A DNA stretch of 64,000 bases from JAFGBI01 sp964480725 (GTDB taxonomy: Bacteria > Myxococcota_A > Polyangia > Polyangiales > Polyangiaceae): positions 17,508 to 81,507 of the forward strand of contig CAYZQO010000022.1 of the NCBI GenBank assembly GCA_964480725.1, written 5' to 3'. Each line of letters opens with the position of its first letter. The stretch's first letter is position 1. A program made the position numbers and the translations under genes. The notes under the pieces were generated by a model. The model did no database searches, had not been told where the DNA came from, and saw only the letters and a list, made by a program, of their open reading frames with translations. Shown here piece after piece: positions 16,841 through 25,410 of this stretch.

Positions 16841-18619
16841 TCACGGAACCACGGCCGCCGGGATCCGACTGCGCTGAACGCGCGGGGTCGGTACCGCCTG
16901 GTAGAAGCCCATGAAGAGGCCCCAGGGCGGGTCGACGCCGCCGGGGCCGCGATCGAGCGGCAGTCCGACGTCGAGCCGGAACACCGAGCGGTCGAACATG
17001 GGCAGGAGCACCCGCGCGCCGCCGCCAACGCTCGCCCGGGGCGCCAGCTCAGCGAGCCGCTCGGGCGCGTCACCGACATCCAAGAACGCGGCGCCCCCGA
17101 GCTCGATGCCCCAGAACCCCACCGAGGTCGTCCTGAGCTCCAGCGTGGTCGCGGCCACGGTCGCGCCCCGCAGCCGCCCGATGGGGTACCCGCGCAGGCG
17201 GTTCTCCCCGCCGAGCACGATCCGCTCGTGGTGGTAGTCGCGAGGGCGGTCGATGAGCGTCGTGTCGTAGACCACCCTCCCCCAGCCGAGCCGCGGCGTG
17301 ACCAGGTGCAGCCCCGCCTCGACGACCGCGTCCGAATCCCGCTCGCCAGCGAGCTCCAGCACGGCCGCCGCCCGCGCACGGGCGAAGCCGTCCCCCAGCC
17401 GCGCGGTGTAGCCCACGGCCGCAGCGAGGCCGAGCATCGTGCGCGTCGAGCCCAGCGCCGCGCTCGCCGGGAACAGCTGGAGCGACAGGTCGTGGCCGAG
17501 CGCGACGTCCTCCTGCAGGGCCAGGGTGTCGACGTCGAGGGTGCGCAAGAAGCGGGTGGAGTGGGCGCGGAGCCCCAGGACCGGTCCGAGGCGCTGGTGA
17601 CTCGGCGGGAGCTCCCGGCGGCGAAGCTCGTCGAGCACGGCGAGGTCGCCGGCCACGCCCGCCGGCAGCGCGTGCTCGGCCCGGAGCGCCTCCATCCCGG
17701 CGCCGAGATCGAGCTTGCTCCGCCGCCCGAACGATCGGATCGCCTCGTACCGTGCGAAGTACACGCCGCGCTCCCACTCGAGCGGGAGCGCGTCGTCCGC
17801 CGCCGTGACGTCGGCGTCGAAGGTGCGCGGCGACCCGCCAAGGTAGATCTCCTCCACGTCGCGGCGCCACCCGACGAACGCGTCGTAGGCCCACCGCGTC
17901 TCCAGGGAGTAGAGATCCTGGCCGTACCAAAGGTTGCCGAACGAGCCCTCCGGTTCACCCGTATCGCGGTCGAACACGAGCTGCGCACCGGCCAGCGCGA
18001 ACTGGCGGCTCCCGGCGACCCGCGGATCGACGTAGCGCACCCCGTACCAGAAGCTACCGGGATCGAAGCCCCCGCGCAGGGACGCGGTCTTGAGGTGGCC
18101 CGCCAGGTTGATCTCGTCGACGGCGAGGTGGCTCGAGAGGAAGCCCTCGCGGGTGAGCTCCGGATCCCAGGCGGCGCGCAGGCTCCAGACGTCCTTGGTC
18201 ACCACCGCGAGCCGGACGCGGTCCGGCGCCGACCCGCGGAGCGGCACCACCAGCACCAGCGAGAGCTGGTAGATCGCGCGCAGGTTGCGCTCCGACTCGG
18301 CGGCGAGCGCCGCGCTGAAGGGCCTCCCGACGCCGAGCAGGATCTCCCGAGCCACGAGCCGCTCGCGGGTCGTCGCGTGCAGCCAGTTCAAGAAGTCGGG
18401 GATGGGATCGCGACGGTCGAACACCTCGACACGGTGGACCTCGATCGACTCCACCCATTTCCCGTCCGGCGCCGGGTCCCGCGCCGCCCCCGCCCGCGCC
18501 TCGACCTCGGCGAGCACGCTCTCCTCGTAACTCGAGAGCTCACGCTCCGCGCGGCTCGCGCTCACGGTGAGGACGAGGGCGACCGCCAACCGAGAGCCAA
18601 TGCGGTGGATCGCGCGCAT
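16841..18619 (-). CDS. Omp85/BamA-like outer-membrane protein
   Basis: 592 residues from ATG 18619. A signal peptide (MRAIHRIGSRLAVALVLTVSASRA) precedes a POTRA-like region (WVESIEVHRVEVFDRR ... LLGVGRPFS), then a long beta-barrel with alternating hydrophobic strands and a final aromatic-poor strand. The segment NRLRGYPIGRL near residue 474 corresponds to the conserved R-G-F/Y motif of barrel loop 6 in Omp85 proteins. It is smaller than BamA and has one or two POTRA domains, so it is more like the D15/TamA or FhaC branches. It probably inserts or exports proteins or lipids at the outer membrane; its substrate is unknown. An open frame extends far upstream to 21697 but is shadow of other genes. 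Confidence 0.8.
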   Translation of the reverse strand: MRAIHRIGSRLAVALVLTVSASRAERELSSYEESVLAEVEARAGAARDPAPDGKWVESIEVHRVEVFDRRDPIPDFLNWLHATTRERLVAREILLGVGRPFSAALAAESERNLRAIYQLSLVLVVPLRGSAPDRVRLAVVTKDVWSLRAAWDPELTREGFLSSHLAVDEINLAGHLKTASLRGGFDPGSFWYGVRYVDPRVAGSRQFALAGAQLVFDRDTGEPEGSFGNLWYGQDLYSLETRWAYDAFVGWRRDVEEIYLGGSPRTFDADVTAADDALPLEWERGVYFARYEAIRSFGRRSKLDLGAGMEALRAEHALPAGVAGDLAVLDELRRRELPPSHQRLGPVLGLRAHSTRFLRTLDVDTLALQEDVALGHDLSLQLFPASAALGSTRTMLGLAAAVGYTARLGDGFARARAAAVLELAGERDSDAVVEAGLHLVTPRLGWGRVVYDTTLIDRPRDYHHERIVLGGENRLRGYPIGRLRGATVAATTLELRTTSVGFWGIELGGAAFLDVGDAPERLAELAPRASVGGGARVLLPMFDRSVFRLDVGLPLDRGPGGVDPPWGLFMGFYQAVPTPRVQRSRIPAAVVP

Positions 18620-18717
18620 CCCCCGTCGGTAGGCACGGCAGCGAGAGCGGCTCAAGTCGTTTCGGTGCCACCGGCCCCGGCGCCCCGGCGCGAGCGGCTC
18701 GATCCCACCGGGAGAGC

Positions 18718-19371
18718 GTGTACCATGCGCCCTGGAACGCCGTGATCCGCCCCGCCACCGCCGTCGCCATCGCGAGCCTGAGCGGCGCCTTGCTCGGCGC
18801 GCTGACCGCCGCCCTCGTCGTCCCGCTGGCCACCGAGCGGCCGAGCAAGGGGGGCGGGGCCGACGCCGCTCCCGCAATCGGCGTGGCAGAGCCGACCGGA
18901 TCCGTCGCGCGGAGCGCCGCACCGAGGAGCCCCACCGCGCCGACGGCGACGGCGGAGCCCGAGTCGAGCGCCGCCGCGCCGGCGTCGGCGCTCGTGGCCG
19001 CCCCCGACGATTGGCTCGAGGGTCAGGTCCCGACGACGCCCGCCGAGTTGGAAGCGGCGACCCAGCGCTGCGCCCGCGGCGTCGCCGTCGAGTGCCTGCG
19101 GGCGGGCAACGCCTACGAGGCGGGCAGTGGCGTCCCCGCCGACGCGCGCCGCGCCCAGCTGCACCGGAGCGCAGGGGCGCGCCTCCATGAGCAGGGCTGC
19201 CGCCGCCGTGATCCCGAGGCGTGCCACGCGCTCGCCGCCCTTTACTCCCTCGGACGCGGCGTCCCGAAGAGCCCGAAGACCGCCGCCGCCTACCGAGGGC
19301 TGGCTCGCGATCTCTGCCAGGTCGCCCCGACGCCAGCCTGCGCGTGGCTCGGCGACGAGAACCAGGAGTGA
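18718..19371 (+). CDS. Membrane-anchored Sel1/Hcp-like repeat protein with regular Cys pairs
   Basis: 217 residues. An N-terminal hydrophobic helix (VAIASLSGALLGALTAALVVPLA) serves as signal anchor, then a Pro/Ala-rich linker, then Sel1-like alpha/alpha repeats with three cysteine pairs, each with seven residues between: CARGVAVEC, CRRRDPEAC, CQVAPTPAC. This spacing is what the disulfide-bridged Hcp proteins of Helicobacter use, so an extracytoplasmic location is expected. The start is uncertain: GTG 18718 (GGGAG three bases upstream) or GTG 18742. It ends seven bases before the DUF58 gene, implying one operon. Confidence 0.7.
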   Translation: MYHAPWNAVIRPATAVAIASLSGALLGALTAALVVPLATERPSKGGGADAAPAIGVAEPTGSVARSAAPRSPTAPTATAEPESSAAAPASALVAAPDDWLEGQVPTTPAELEAATQRCARGVAVECLRAGNAYEAGSGVPADARRAQLHRSAGARLHEQGCRRRDPEACHALAALYSLGRGVPKSPKTAAAYRGLARDLCQVAPTPACAWLGDENQE

Positions 19372-19378
19372 CCCGATC

Positions 19379-20956
19379 GTGCAGGTCCACCCCTCGCGCA
19401 ACACGGTCGACTTGGCGCTCACCAGCCTCGTCCTCTTCGCTGGCGGCCTGGTCCTGCGAGAGGCGGCGATCGTCGCCTGGGCCGGGGCCTGCCTCGTCGG
19501 GATCGCAGTGGCCCGCACCGTCACCCGCGTCAGCGTGGCCCGGATCCGCGTCGCCGGCCTCGAGATGGTGTGGCTGGCCGAGCCCCGCCGGCAGCGGGTC
19601 GCCCGCGGCGAGTCGGTCGAGCTCGCGGCGGAGCTCCGCAACCGGGATCCCCGCGCGGTGCGCTTCACCTCGCTCCGTGCCGTGAGCTCGCCCAACCTCG
19701 AGGTCGCCGTGGAGCCAGCCGCGGGCGAGGTGCCCGCCTCCGGTCGCCTCCCGGTCACCGTGCGGGTCACAGCCCGTCGCGTGGGTCGGCACGGGATCCA
19801 CGGGCTCTCGCTGGAGGTGCTCGGCGCGCCAGGCCTGTTCGAGGTCCCCCTCACCTTCGCCAACCCGTTCGGCGTCGAGGTGCTCCCGCACTCCTACGCG
19901 ATCACGGCGCGCTCGGCCCGCGGGGGCCGGAGCCGGATGCAGGCAGCCCTGGGACGTCCCGGTCCCTTCTCCGGCGACGGAAGCGCGCTGCGCGAGCTCC
20001 GCGAGCACCAGCCGGGGGACCCGTTCAAGCGCATCGCCTGGAAGGCGTCCGCGCGCCGGGGGTCGCTCGTCGTGCGCGACCTCGAGCGCGAGGAGCGAGA
20101 CGTCGTCTGGCTCGTGCTCGACGCCTCGGTCGAGCTCTGGGCGGGAGCGCTCGGTTCGGCGCCGCTCGATCTCGCCATCGACGAGGTGGCCGCCGTCGGC
20201 AGCCGCCACCTCGCGCAGGGCGATCGCGTCGGGCTCGCCGTCGTCGCCAGCCGCGAGCTCGCGTGGCTCCCGCCCGACCGCGGCCCGGGCCGGGAGGTCG
20301 AGCTCTGCAGCGTGCTGGCACAGGTGACGGACACGGTGGACGCGGATCGCTGCGACCTCGACGAGGAGGGCGTCGCCGCGCGCGTGTTCGAGCACATGCG
20401 TCCGCTCGATCCCGGTGGGGTCGCCCGGCTCCGTCCCTCCGATCTGGATCGCGTCGCGCGCCGGGCGGAGCGCCTGCGCCTCCGGGCGCCGATGACGAGC
20501 CGCGACCCGTTCGCGCCGACCCCACGGGAGCGCACCCTCCGCCGCTACCTGGACGCCTTCGGCGTCGGCGCGCCCCCGCGGGGCACGCCCGAGCGACCGC
20601 GCACCGACTATGCGCTCGCGGCCGCGCTCGCCCGCTTGCAGGCCGAACGGCCGCGGCCGAGCATCGTCTACGTCTGGTCGCCGCCGTTGGACGCGGGCCG
20701 TCCGGAGATCCACCGCGCCCTGCGCCGCTACGCCCGCTCCCGGGTGAGCCTCCGCTGGATGACCGTCGACCTCGAGGCGAGCCTGCCCGCAGGCGGCGAC
20801 TCGATGACGAAGGCCGTGGCGTTCGCCGTCGGCGAGCGGCTCCGGGTCGCCCGGGCCCGCAGCGAGCAGGCGCTCGACCGCCTCGGGATCACCGGCGGTC
20901 GGCCGCGCCGCCGGACGCGCCTCGGGGACAAGCCGGCGCCGCGATCGCGGGGGTGA
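19379..20956 (+). CDS. DUF58-domain membrane protein
   Basis: 525 residues from GTG 19379, seven bases after the Sel1-like gene. Two N-terminal membrane segments (LALTSLVLFAGGLVL; AIVAWAGACLVGIAVA) precede a beta-rich region. The DUF58 signature follows: LREHQPGDPFKRIAWKASAR, then DVVWLVLDAS, which sits where a VWA MIDAS-like D-x-S occurs. DUF58 proteins accompany MoxR ATPases and are implicated in envelope functions. The matching moxR (14533-15504) and DUF4350 gene are in the same orientation but not adjacent. The C-terminus is Arg-rich. Confidence 0.85.
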   Translation: MQVHPSRNTVDLALTSLVLFAGGLVLREAAIVAWAGACLVGIAVARTVTRVSVARIRVAGLEMVWLAEPRRQRVARGESVELAAELRNRDPRAVRFTSLRAVSSPNLEVAVEPAAGEVPASGRLPVTVRVTARRVGRHGIHGLSLEVLGAPGLFEVPLTFANPFGVEVLPHSYAITARSARGGRSRMQAALGRPGPFSGDGSALRELREHQPGDPFKRIAWKASARRGSLVVRDLEREERDVVWLVLDASVELWAGALGSAPLDLAIDEVAAVGSRHLAQGDRVGLAVVASRELAWLPPDRGPGREVELCSVLAQVTDTVDADRCDLDEEGVAARVFEHMRPLDPGGVARLRPSDLDRVARRAERLRLRAPMTSRDPFAPTPRERTLRRYLDAFGVGAPPRGTPERPRTDYALAAALARLQAERPRPSIVYVWSPPLDAGRPEIHRALRRYARSRVSLRWMTVDLEASLPAGGDSMTKAVAFAVGERLRVARARSEQALDRLGITGGRPRRRTRLGDKPAPRSRG

Positions 20957-20987
20957 GGCGCCGGTCCCGCTGCGGCCGGCAAAAAGG

Positions 20988-21016
20988 CTGACAGTGCACC
21001 GGGGCGCCGCTACACC
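20988..21016 (+). promoter_or_regulatory. Candidate promoter for rsmA
   Basis: CTGACA (20988-20993), 17-base spacer, TACACC (21011-21016); five and three of six consensus matches. The start codon is nine bases after the -10, so the transcript would be nearly leaderless, consistent with the lack of a clear ribosome site. Confidence 0.4.
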
Positions 21017-21025
21017 AGGCTCGGC

Positions 21026-21871
21026 ATGTTCGACGCGCCTGCGAGCCCCAAGGCCGAGCTCCTTCGCCGCGGCCTGCGGCCGAAGCGGAGCTTCGGTCAG
21101 AACTTCCTCACCGACGCGCGCCTCGCCGACCGCATCGCCGCGCTCGCAACGACACCGCCCGGTGGGACCGTCGCCGAGATCGGCGCCGGCCTCGGCGCGC
21201 TCACAGCGCCGCTGCTCGCGCGCGCGGCTCGGGTCCTGGCCGTCGAGCGTGACCGCGATCTGCTGCCGATCCTCGCCGAGCGGTTCGGGCCGGACCTTGC
21301 GGGCGGGCGGCTCACGCTGCTGGAGGCCGACGCGAAGGCTGTGGACTATGCGGCGTTGCTCGCCGCGGAACCGCGGCCGCACGTCGTCGCTGGCAATCTC
21401 CCCTACCAGCTCACCGGGCCCTTGCTCGAGCGGAGCGTCGCGCTCGGGCCGAGCCTCGACCGGGCGGTGTTTCTGGTCCAGCTCGAGGTCGCCGACCGGC
21501 TCGCCGCGAGGCCCGGCACCCCAGCCTACGGCGCGCTCGGCGTCTTCGTGGGCGCGCAGTACGCGGTGGAGCGCGCCTTTGTGGTCCGGCGCGGCGCCTT
21601 CTTCCCGCAGCCCGGCGTGGATTCCGCGCTGGTCGTGCTCACTCCGCACGCCACGCCCCTCGCAGTGGAGACTCCGGCATTTCGCGCAGTCGTCCACGGG
21701 GCGTTCGGACAGCGGCGCAAGACGCTGCGCAACGCCTGGAGCGGCCTGTTCGCCGGGGACGCGGCGGCGCTCGCGGCGGCGGCGAGCCGCGCTGGCATTG
21801 ACCTCGGGGCGCGCGGCGAGTCTCTCGACGTGGCCGCGTTTGCCCGCATGGCGGCAGAGGTTGCTGGATGA
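21026..21871 (+). CDS. rsmA: 16S rRNA dimethyladenosine transferase RsmA (KsgA)
   Basis: 281 residues, usual size. It opens with RGLRPKRSFGQNFLTD, the family N-terminal signature. The SAM-binding motif I is VAEIGAGLGALTAPLL (about residues 46-61), the catalytic motif IV is NLPY at 124-127, and the C-terminal domain has FGQRRKTLRNAW. RsmA dimethylates two adjacent adenines in helix 45 of 16S rRNA during 30S maturation, using four SAM. The stop overlaps the start of a small lipoprotein gene by four bases (ATGA). Confidence 0.97.
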   Translation: MFDAPASPKAELLRRGLRPKRSFGQNFLTDARLADRIAALATTPPGGTVAEIGAGLGALTAPLLARAARVLAVERDRDLLPILAERFGPDLAGGRLTLLEADAKAVDYAALLAAEPRPHVVAGNLPYQLTGPLLERSVALGPSLDRAVFLVQLEVADRLAARPGTPAYGALGVFVGAQYAVERAFVVRRGAFFPQPGVDSALVVLTPHATPLAVETPAFRAVVHGAFGQRRKTLRNAWSGLFAGDAAALAAAASRAGIDLGARGESLDVAAFARMAAEVAG

Positions 21872-22326
21872 GCCGCCGCGCCGCCGCGCCGCTCGTGGCG
21901 CTGCTCGCCCTGGCCTGCGCGCGCCGGTCGGCCCCCGACGATCTGCCCGGGCCGACCGCCCACGCCGAGTTTGGGATCTTCTACGGCGGACAGGTGCAGG
22001 AGCGCGATCGGATCCCGCTCGAGCTCGACCGCACCCGCCAGAGCCAGGGGATCCGCCTGGACTTCGACGGCCCGCTCCCGCAGGAGGTGACCGTGTCCTG
22101 GGAGATCGACATGCCCGGCGGCACGCGCGGGGTCCGGGACGCGCAGGGCCGGGCCGGTCGGGGGCGGCTGGTGAAGCTCGACGAAGTGCGCGTCCCCGCC
22201 GGAAGGACCCGGTTCGATCAGACGATCGAGTTCCTTGCCGACGATCCGGTGGGCACCTGGAACATCCGCGTCCGCGTCGACGGCGAAATCGTCATCGATC
22301 GTCCCTTCGAGGTGGTGCGCCCGTAG
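21868..22326 (+). CDS. Small lipoprotein, unknown function
   Basis: 152 residues; lipoprotein signal MSRRAAAPLVALLALAC with lipid Cys at 17. The mature part is beta-rich (HAEFGIFYGGQVQERDRIPLELD ... TWNIRVRVDGEIVIDRPFEVV) and reads as one immunoglobulin-like or jelly-roll domain. No catalytic residues stand out. It is translationally coupled to rsmA by an ATGA overlap, though a functional link with rRNA methylation is not expected. It ends 30 bases before the convergent Cys-rich lipoprotein gene. Confidence 0.7.
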   Translation: MSRRAAAPLVALLALACARRSAPDDLPGPTAHAEFGIFYGGQVQERDRIPLELDRTRQSQGIRLDFDGPLPQEVTVSWEIDMPGGTRGVRDAQGRAGRGRLVKLDEVRVPAGRTRFDQTIEFLADDPVGTWNIRVRVDGEIVIDRPFEVVRP

Positions 22327-22339
22327 CTTCCCCCGACAA

Positions 22340-22355
22340 CCGCGCGCCTTCGCGG
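22340..22355. terminator. Hairpin between convergent lipoprotein genes
   Basis: CCGCG and CGCGG arms with a 6-base loop occupy almost the whole 30-base gap between two convergent genes. Short stem, no U-tract; plausible shared terminator. Confidence 0.35.
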
Positions 22356-22356
22356 C

Positions 22357-22617
22357 TCACCCCGCGGCGCACGTATCGCCGTCGCACGACCCGGAGGCGC
22401 AGTCGTCATCGGCGAGGCAGGCGCCCCCCTCTCGACAGGGCTCGCAGTCGGGGCCGCCGCAGTCCACGTCGGTTTCGTCGCCGTCGAGCTCGCCGTCCCC
22501 GCAGCGGGCCGCCGGATCCTCTGGCTCGCGCGAGTACCGGTCGGTGACCGCGAAGGGACACCCCGACAGCGCGACGACCGCGATCAGGAGCCCACTCCGG
22601 GCGAGCGGCCCCGGCAT
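22357..22617 (-). CDS. Cys-rich small lipoprotein with DGDETDVDCGG motif
   Basis: 86 residues from ATG 22617, whose A is shared with the stop of the upstream gene (TGATG). Lipoprotein signal MPGPLARSGLLIAVVALSGC, lipid Cys at 20. The mature protein is almost entirely one motif: CGDGELDGDETDVDCGG, PDCEPC, then GGACLADDDCASGSC, ten cysteines in 50 residues plus Asp-rich loops resembling Ca-binding repeats. The motif recurs in many myxobacterial secreted proteins, usually as a module in longer ones; here it stands alone. It is the last gene of the kinase/TPR set. Function unknown; surface adhesive or metal-binding role is speculative. Confidence 0.7.
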   Translation of the reverse strand: MPGPLARSGLLIAVVALSGCPFAVTDRYSREPEDPAARCGDGELDGDETDVDCGGPDCEPCREGGACLADDDCASGSCDGDTCAAG

Positions 22618-23699
22618 CAACGCAGCTCCCCTCTGAGATAGACCCCATCGGCGACGACGAGCGCCACGGGCCGCGGCACCCGACCGCGACGCGGTGGAGC
22701 GGTCAGGATCATGCCGGCGCCCAGGCCAACGGCGAGCAGGCCCGCGCCGTAGCCCACGGCCGACACCGTCCGCGTCGCCCGAAAGCCGTCGAGTTCGCCC
22801 GCGAGCTCGTCCGGACAGTGCGGGCGGCAGCCGTCTTCGAGCTCGCCCCGATACCCCAGCATCAGGATCCCGGAGACGACGCCCACGCCGAGCCCGGCGC
22901 CCCCGACCCCGGCAGTCACCCAGCCGAGCCGCCGCTGGAGGGGGGTCAACGCCGCCCGCTCCGGCACCGCCGACGGCGTCGGGGTCAGCCGCGCGGGCGC
23001 TCCCGCCGACGCCTCGACGCGCATCAGCACCTTGACGGCGCCGCCGCGCGACACCGTGACCCAGCGGGTGTCGTGCACCGTCTCGGCGTAGGAGGCCAGG
23101 ATGAGATGCTGGCCGGGGTCGACCGGGCGGGCGACGCCGATCAGCGCGGCGGGCACCGGCTCGTCGTCGAGCTGGACGACCAGCGCGGGATCGTCGCCGG
23201 CGACGCCCGACAGCGTGATGGTCAGTCGCGGCACCTCCGGGCGGAGACGGAGCAACTCCACCTCCGCCTCCTGGGCGGCCTCGCGGAATGCCGGTGGCGC
23301 GCCGGGCTCGCGCCCGATCCGCGCGGCGGTTTCGTAGCTCTCGGTGGCCTCCACCAGGCGGTCGAGCCGCTCGAGCGCCCGCGCGCGCAGCACCGCAACC
23401 GTGGCCGCCGGGACCAGCTCGAAGGCGCGCCGCAGTCGGTCCTCGGCCTCCGGGTACTGCTCCGCGTTCAGAAGCGCGAGGCCCTCGCGCGCCAGCTCCC
23501 GCGCGGCGCTCCGCTGCGCCTCCTCGGCGTCCACGGGGACGACGGGCGCCGCCGCGCGCTCCACGCCCCCGGCCGTCGGCGGCGCGCCGAGCGCGAGCTG
23601 AACGCCGCCGGTGAGCCCGAGCCCGGCGGCGACGGCGAGCCCCGCCGCCGCGCGCCCGCCCCGCCCGCGCCCGCCCCGCCGATCAGAAGCCGAAGTCAT
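22617..23699 (-). CDS. TPR protein with PEGA-like domain and C-terminal membrane segments
   Basis: 360 residues from ATG 23699. The first 16 bases overlap the 3' end of the kinase gene, supporting this start over longer frames. A signal-like segment (AAGLAVAAGLGLTGGVQLALG) is followed by TPR-like helices (ARELAREGLALLNAEQYPEAEDRLRRAFELVPAATV), then a beta-domain like PEGA (ALVVQLDDEPVPAALIG ... DPGQHLILASY), then two hydrophobic segments (WVTAGVGGAGLGVGVVSGILML; VGYGAGLLAVGLGAGMILT). This architecture is common next to Ser/Thr kinase genes in myxobacteria and is probably periplasmic with membrane attachment. It likely works with the kinase; partner and signal unknown. Confidence 0.75.
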   Translation of the reverse strand: MTSASDRRGGRGRGGRAAAGLAVAAGLGLTGGVQLALGAPPTAGGVERAAAPVVPVDAEEAQRSAARELAREGLALLNAEQYPEAEDRLRRAFELVPAATVAVLRARALERLDRLVEATESYETAARIGREPGAPPAFREAAQEAEVELLRLRPEVPRLTITLSGVAGDDPALVVQLDDEPVPAALIGVARPVDPGQHLILASYAETVHDTRWVTVSRGGAVKVLMRVEASAGAPARLTPTPSAVPERAALTPLQRRLGWVTAGVGGAGLGVGVVSGILMLGYRGELEDGCRPHCPDELAGELDGFRATRTVSAVGYGAGLLAVGLGAGMILTAPPRRGRVPRPVALVVADGVYLRGELR

Positions 23700-25119
23700 A
23701 GGTCCTCGGATCCGGCTTGCCGGGCGGGCGACGGCGGACGACAGGCGGCGACCCCGCGGACGCGGTCGCGGACGCCGAGGGCGCCGCGCTGACGAGCGCC
23801 GTCGCGCTCGGCGCCAGCGCCGTGGGGACGGAGGGCGCCGCCCGGGCGATCGGGGAACCCTGCGCCGTCCGCGGCACGCGCGAGGGGCCGCTGGTCGGCG
23901 CGACCGCGCGCCGACCCCCGCCGAGAACACCAGACGCCGACACGACCAGGACCGTAGAGAAGCCGGCGACCAGCGCCAGTCCCGCCGCGAGCCCGGCGCC
24001 GACCCAGCGCGAACGCTCGCCGTGCGCCGCCGGACCGCGCGTTACCAACGCGCGCTCGGCGCCGGCCCCAGTCCCCCCCCCGGCGGCCCGGTCGCGCGCC
24101 ACCATCGGCGTCTCGATCGAGGTGCGGCTCGCCCGCGAATCGCCCTCCGAACCCGGCGTGGCGAGCTCGTTCCAGGTCGCCCGCAGGGCACCACCAGACA
24201 CGTCCTCAGTGACGCCCCGGGCGAGCAGCCACGCCGCGAGCGCGACCCCCAACTCGCGCATGGATCCCCAGCGCGCCTCTCGCTCCTTGGCGAGCGCGCG
24301 CCCGAGGATCGCCCAGAGCTCCGCATCCCCGGCGCCGAGATCGGTCACCGCCACCGGCGCTTCATGCACGATCGCCCAGAGCAGGGCGTTGTAATTGTCG
24401 CCCCCGAAGGGGCGCGTCCCCGTGACGAGCTCGTACAGGACGACACCCACGCCCCACACGTCGGTGCGCACATCGAGGTCGGCGTCGCCGCGCGCCTGCT
24501 CCGGCGACATGTAGTCCGGGGTGCCGAGAAGGGTCCCGTCCAGGGTGATCTTGTGCTCGGCGTCCACCAGCCGCGCGATCCCGAAGTCGAGCAGCTTCGG
24601 CTGCAGGCGGCTCACGTCGTCACGGGAAAGGAAGATGTTGTCCGGCTTGACGTCGCGGTGGACGATCCCCTTGGCGTGCGCCGCCGCCAGCCCATCAACG
24701 ATCGGCAGCAACAGCTGCACGGCCCGCAGCGAGTCGAGCCGGGGGGTCGCGTGGAGGAAATCGCCGAGGGTTTCCCCGTGCAACAGCTCGCTGACGATGA
24801 ACGGGTCGCCCGCGTCGGTCTCGCCGAAGTCGAAGACGCGACAGATCGCCGGGTGGGCGATTCGCGCCGCCGCTCGCGCCTCCTGCAGCAGCCGCTCGGC
24901 CATCCGCTTCGGGTTCGGTGACGCCTCGAGATCGATCAACTTGATCGCGACGTGCACGTCGAGCACCGGGTTGTGGGCGACCCAGACCACCCCCATCCCG
25001 CCCGCGCCGAGGCGGCGCACCAGCACGTACTTGCCCGCGATGACCGCGCTCGAGGGCAACGCCCGCGGCCGCAGGGACGGCATTGGCGACGAGGGCTGGC
25101 TGGGGTGGGCTGCGGGCAT
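23683..25119 (-). CDS. Transmembrane Ser/Thr protein kinase (PknB-like)
   Basis: About 478 residues. The kinase domain has the Gly loop GAGGMG (residues 38-43), catalytic Lys in VAIK (60), HRDVKPDN near 153-160, DFG near 177, and the APE-equivalent SPEQAR. After the kinase domain comes a low-complexity linker, one transmembrane helix (GAGLAAGLALVAGFSTVLVV, about 365-390) and a Ser/Ala/Pro-rich outer tail with no recognisable sensor domain. The start is uncertain: ATG 25119 or ATG 25083; the frame is open further upstream but Arg-rich and unlikely coding. First gene of an overlapping three-gene set with a TPR protein and a Cys-rich lipoprotein, suggesting an envelope signalling unit. Confidence 0.9.
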   Translation of the reverse strand: MPAAHPSQPSSPMPSLRPRALPSSAVIAGKYVLVRRLGAGGMGVVWVAHNPVLDVHVAIKLIDLEASPNPKRMAERLLQEARAAARIAHPAICRVFDFGETDAGDPFIVSELLHGETLGDFLHATPRLDSLRAVQLLLPIVDGLAAAHAKGIVHRDVKPDNIFLSRDDVSRLQPKLLDFGIARLVDAEHKITLDGTLLGTPDYMSPEQARGDADLDVRTDVWGVGVVLYELVTGTRPFGGDNYNALLWAIVHEAPVAVTDLGAGDAELWAILGRALAKEREARWGSMRELGVALAAWLLARGVTEDVSGGALRATWNELATPGSEGDSRASRTSIETPMVARDRAAGGGTGAGAERALVTRGPAAHGERSRWVGAGLAAGLALVAGFSTVLVVSASGVLGGGRRAVAPTSGPSRVPRTAQGSPIARAAPSVPTALAPSATALVSAAPSASATASAGSPPVVRRRPPGKPDPRTYDFGF

Positions 25120-25395
25120 GGGCGTGGCCGCGCTCGCGATTCGTTCCAGGATGCCGTCCCCGCCGGCCCGGCGCAAGCACGGCGGCTCACGCCGAAGCCT
25201 GCGTCCGCCGTGTTCGGCGGCGCCGTGCGCGCTGGCGCCGTTCTCCCCGGCGCTGCCGCCGCGTCGCCGCGGCAGCCTCCCCGGTCGGTGATCCCATCGT
25301 ACGCAGCGCCCATGGCGCGGCGGTCGCGTGCTGACCAACTCGCCCGGCGAGCGAGGGCGGCCGTCGCACGCGATCGGGGCGGCCCCTGGCCACCG

Positions 25396-25410
25396 CGCCC
25401 CAGCGGGGCG
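25396..25410 (-). terminator. Hairpin directly after atpC
   Basis: CGCCCC and GGGGCG arms with a 3-base loop lie immediately downstream of the atpC stop codon on the minus strand. Only six base pairs and no U-tract, but the position fits the end of the atpDC transcript. Confidence 0.4.

Noticed and set aside
18620..21697. Upstream extension of the Omp85-like frame
   Set aside because: Runs antisense through the Sel1, DUF58 and RsmA genes; the signal peptide at 18619 sets the start.
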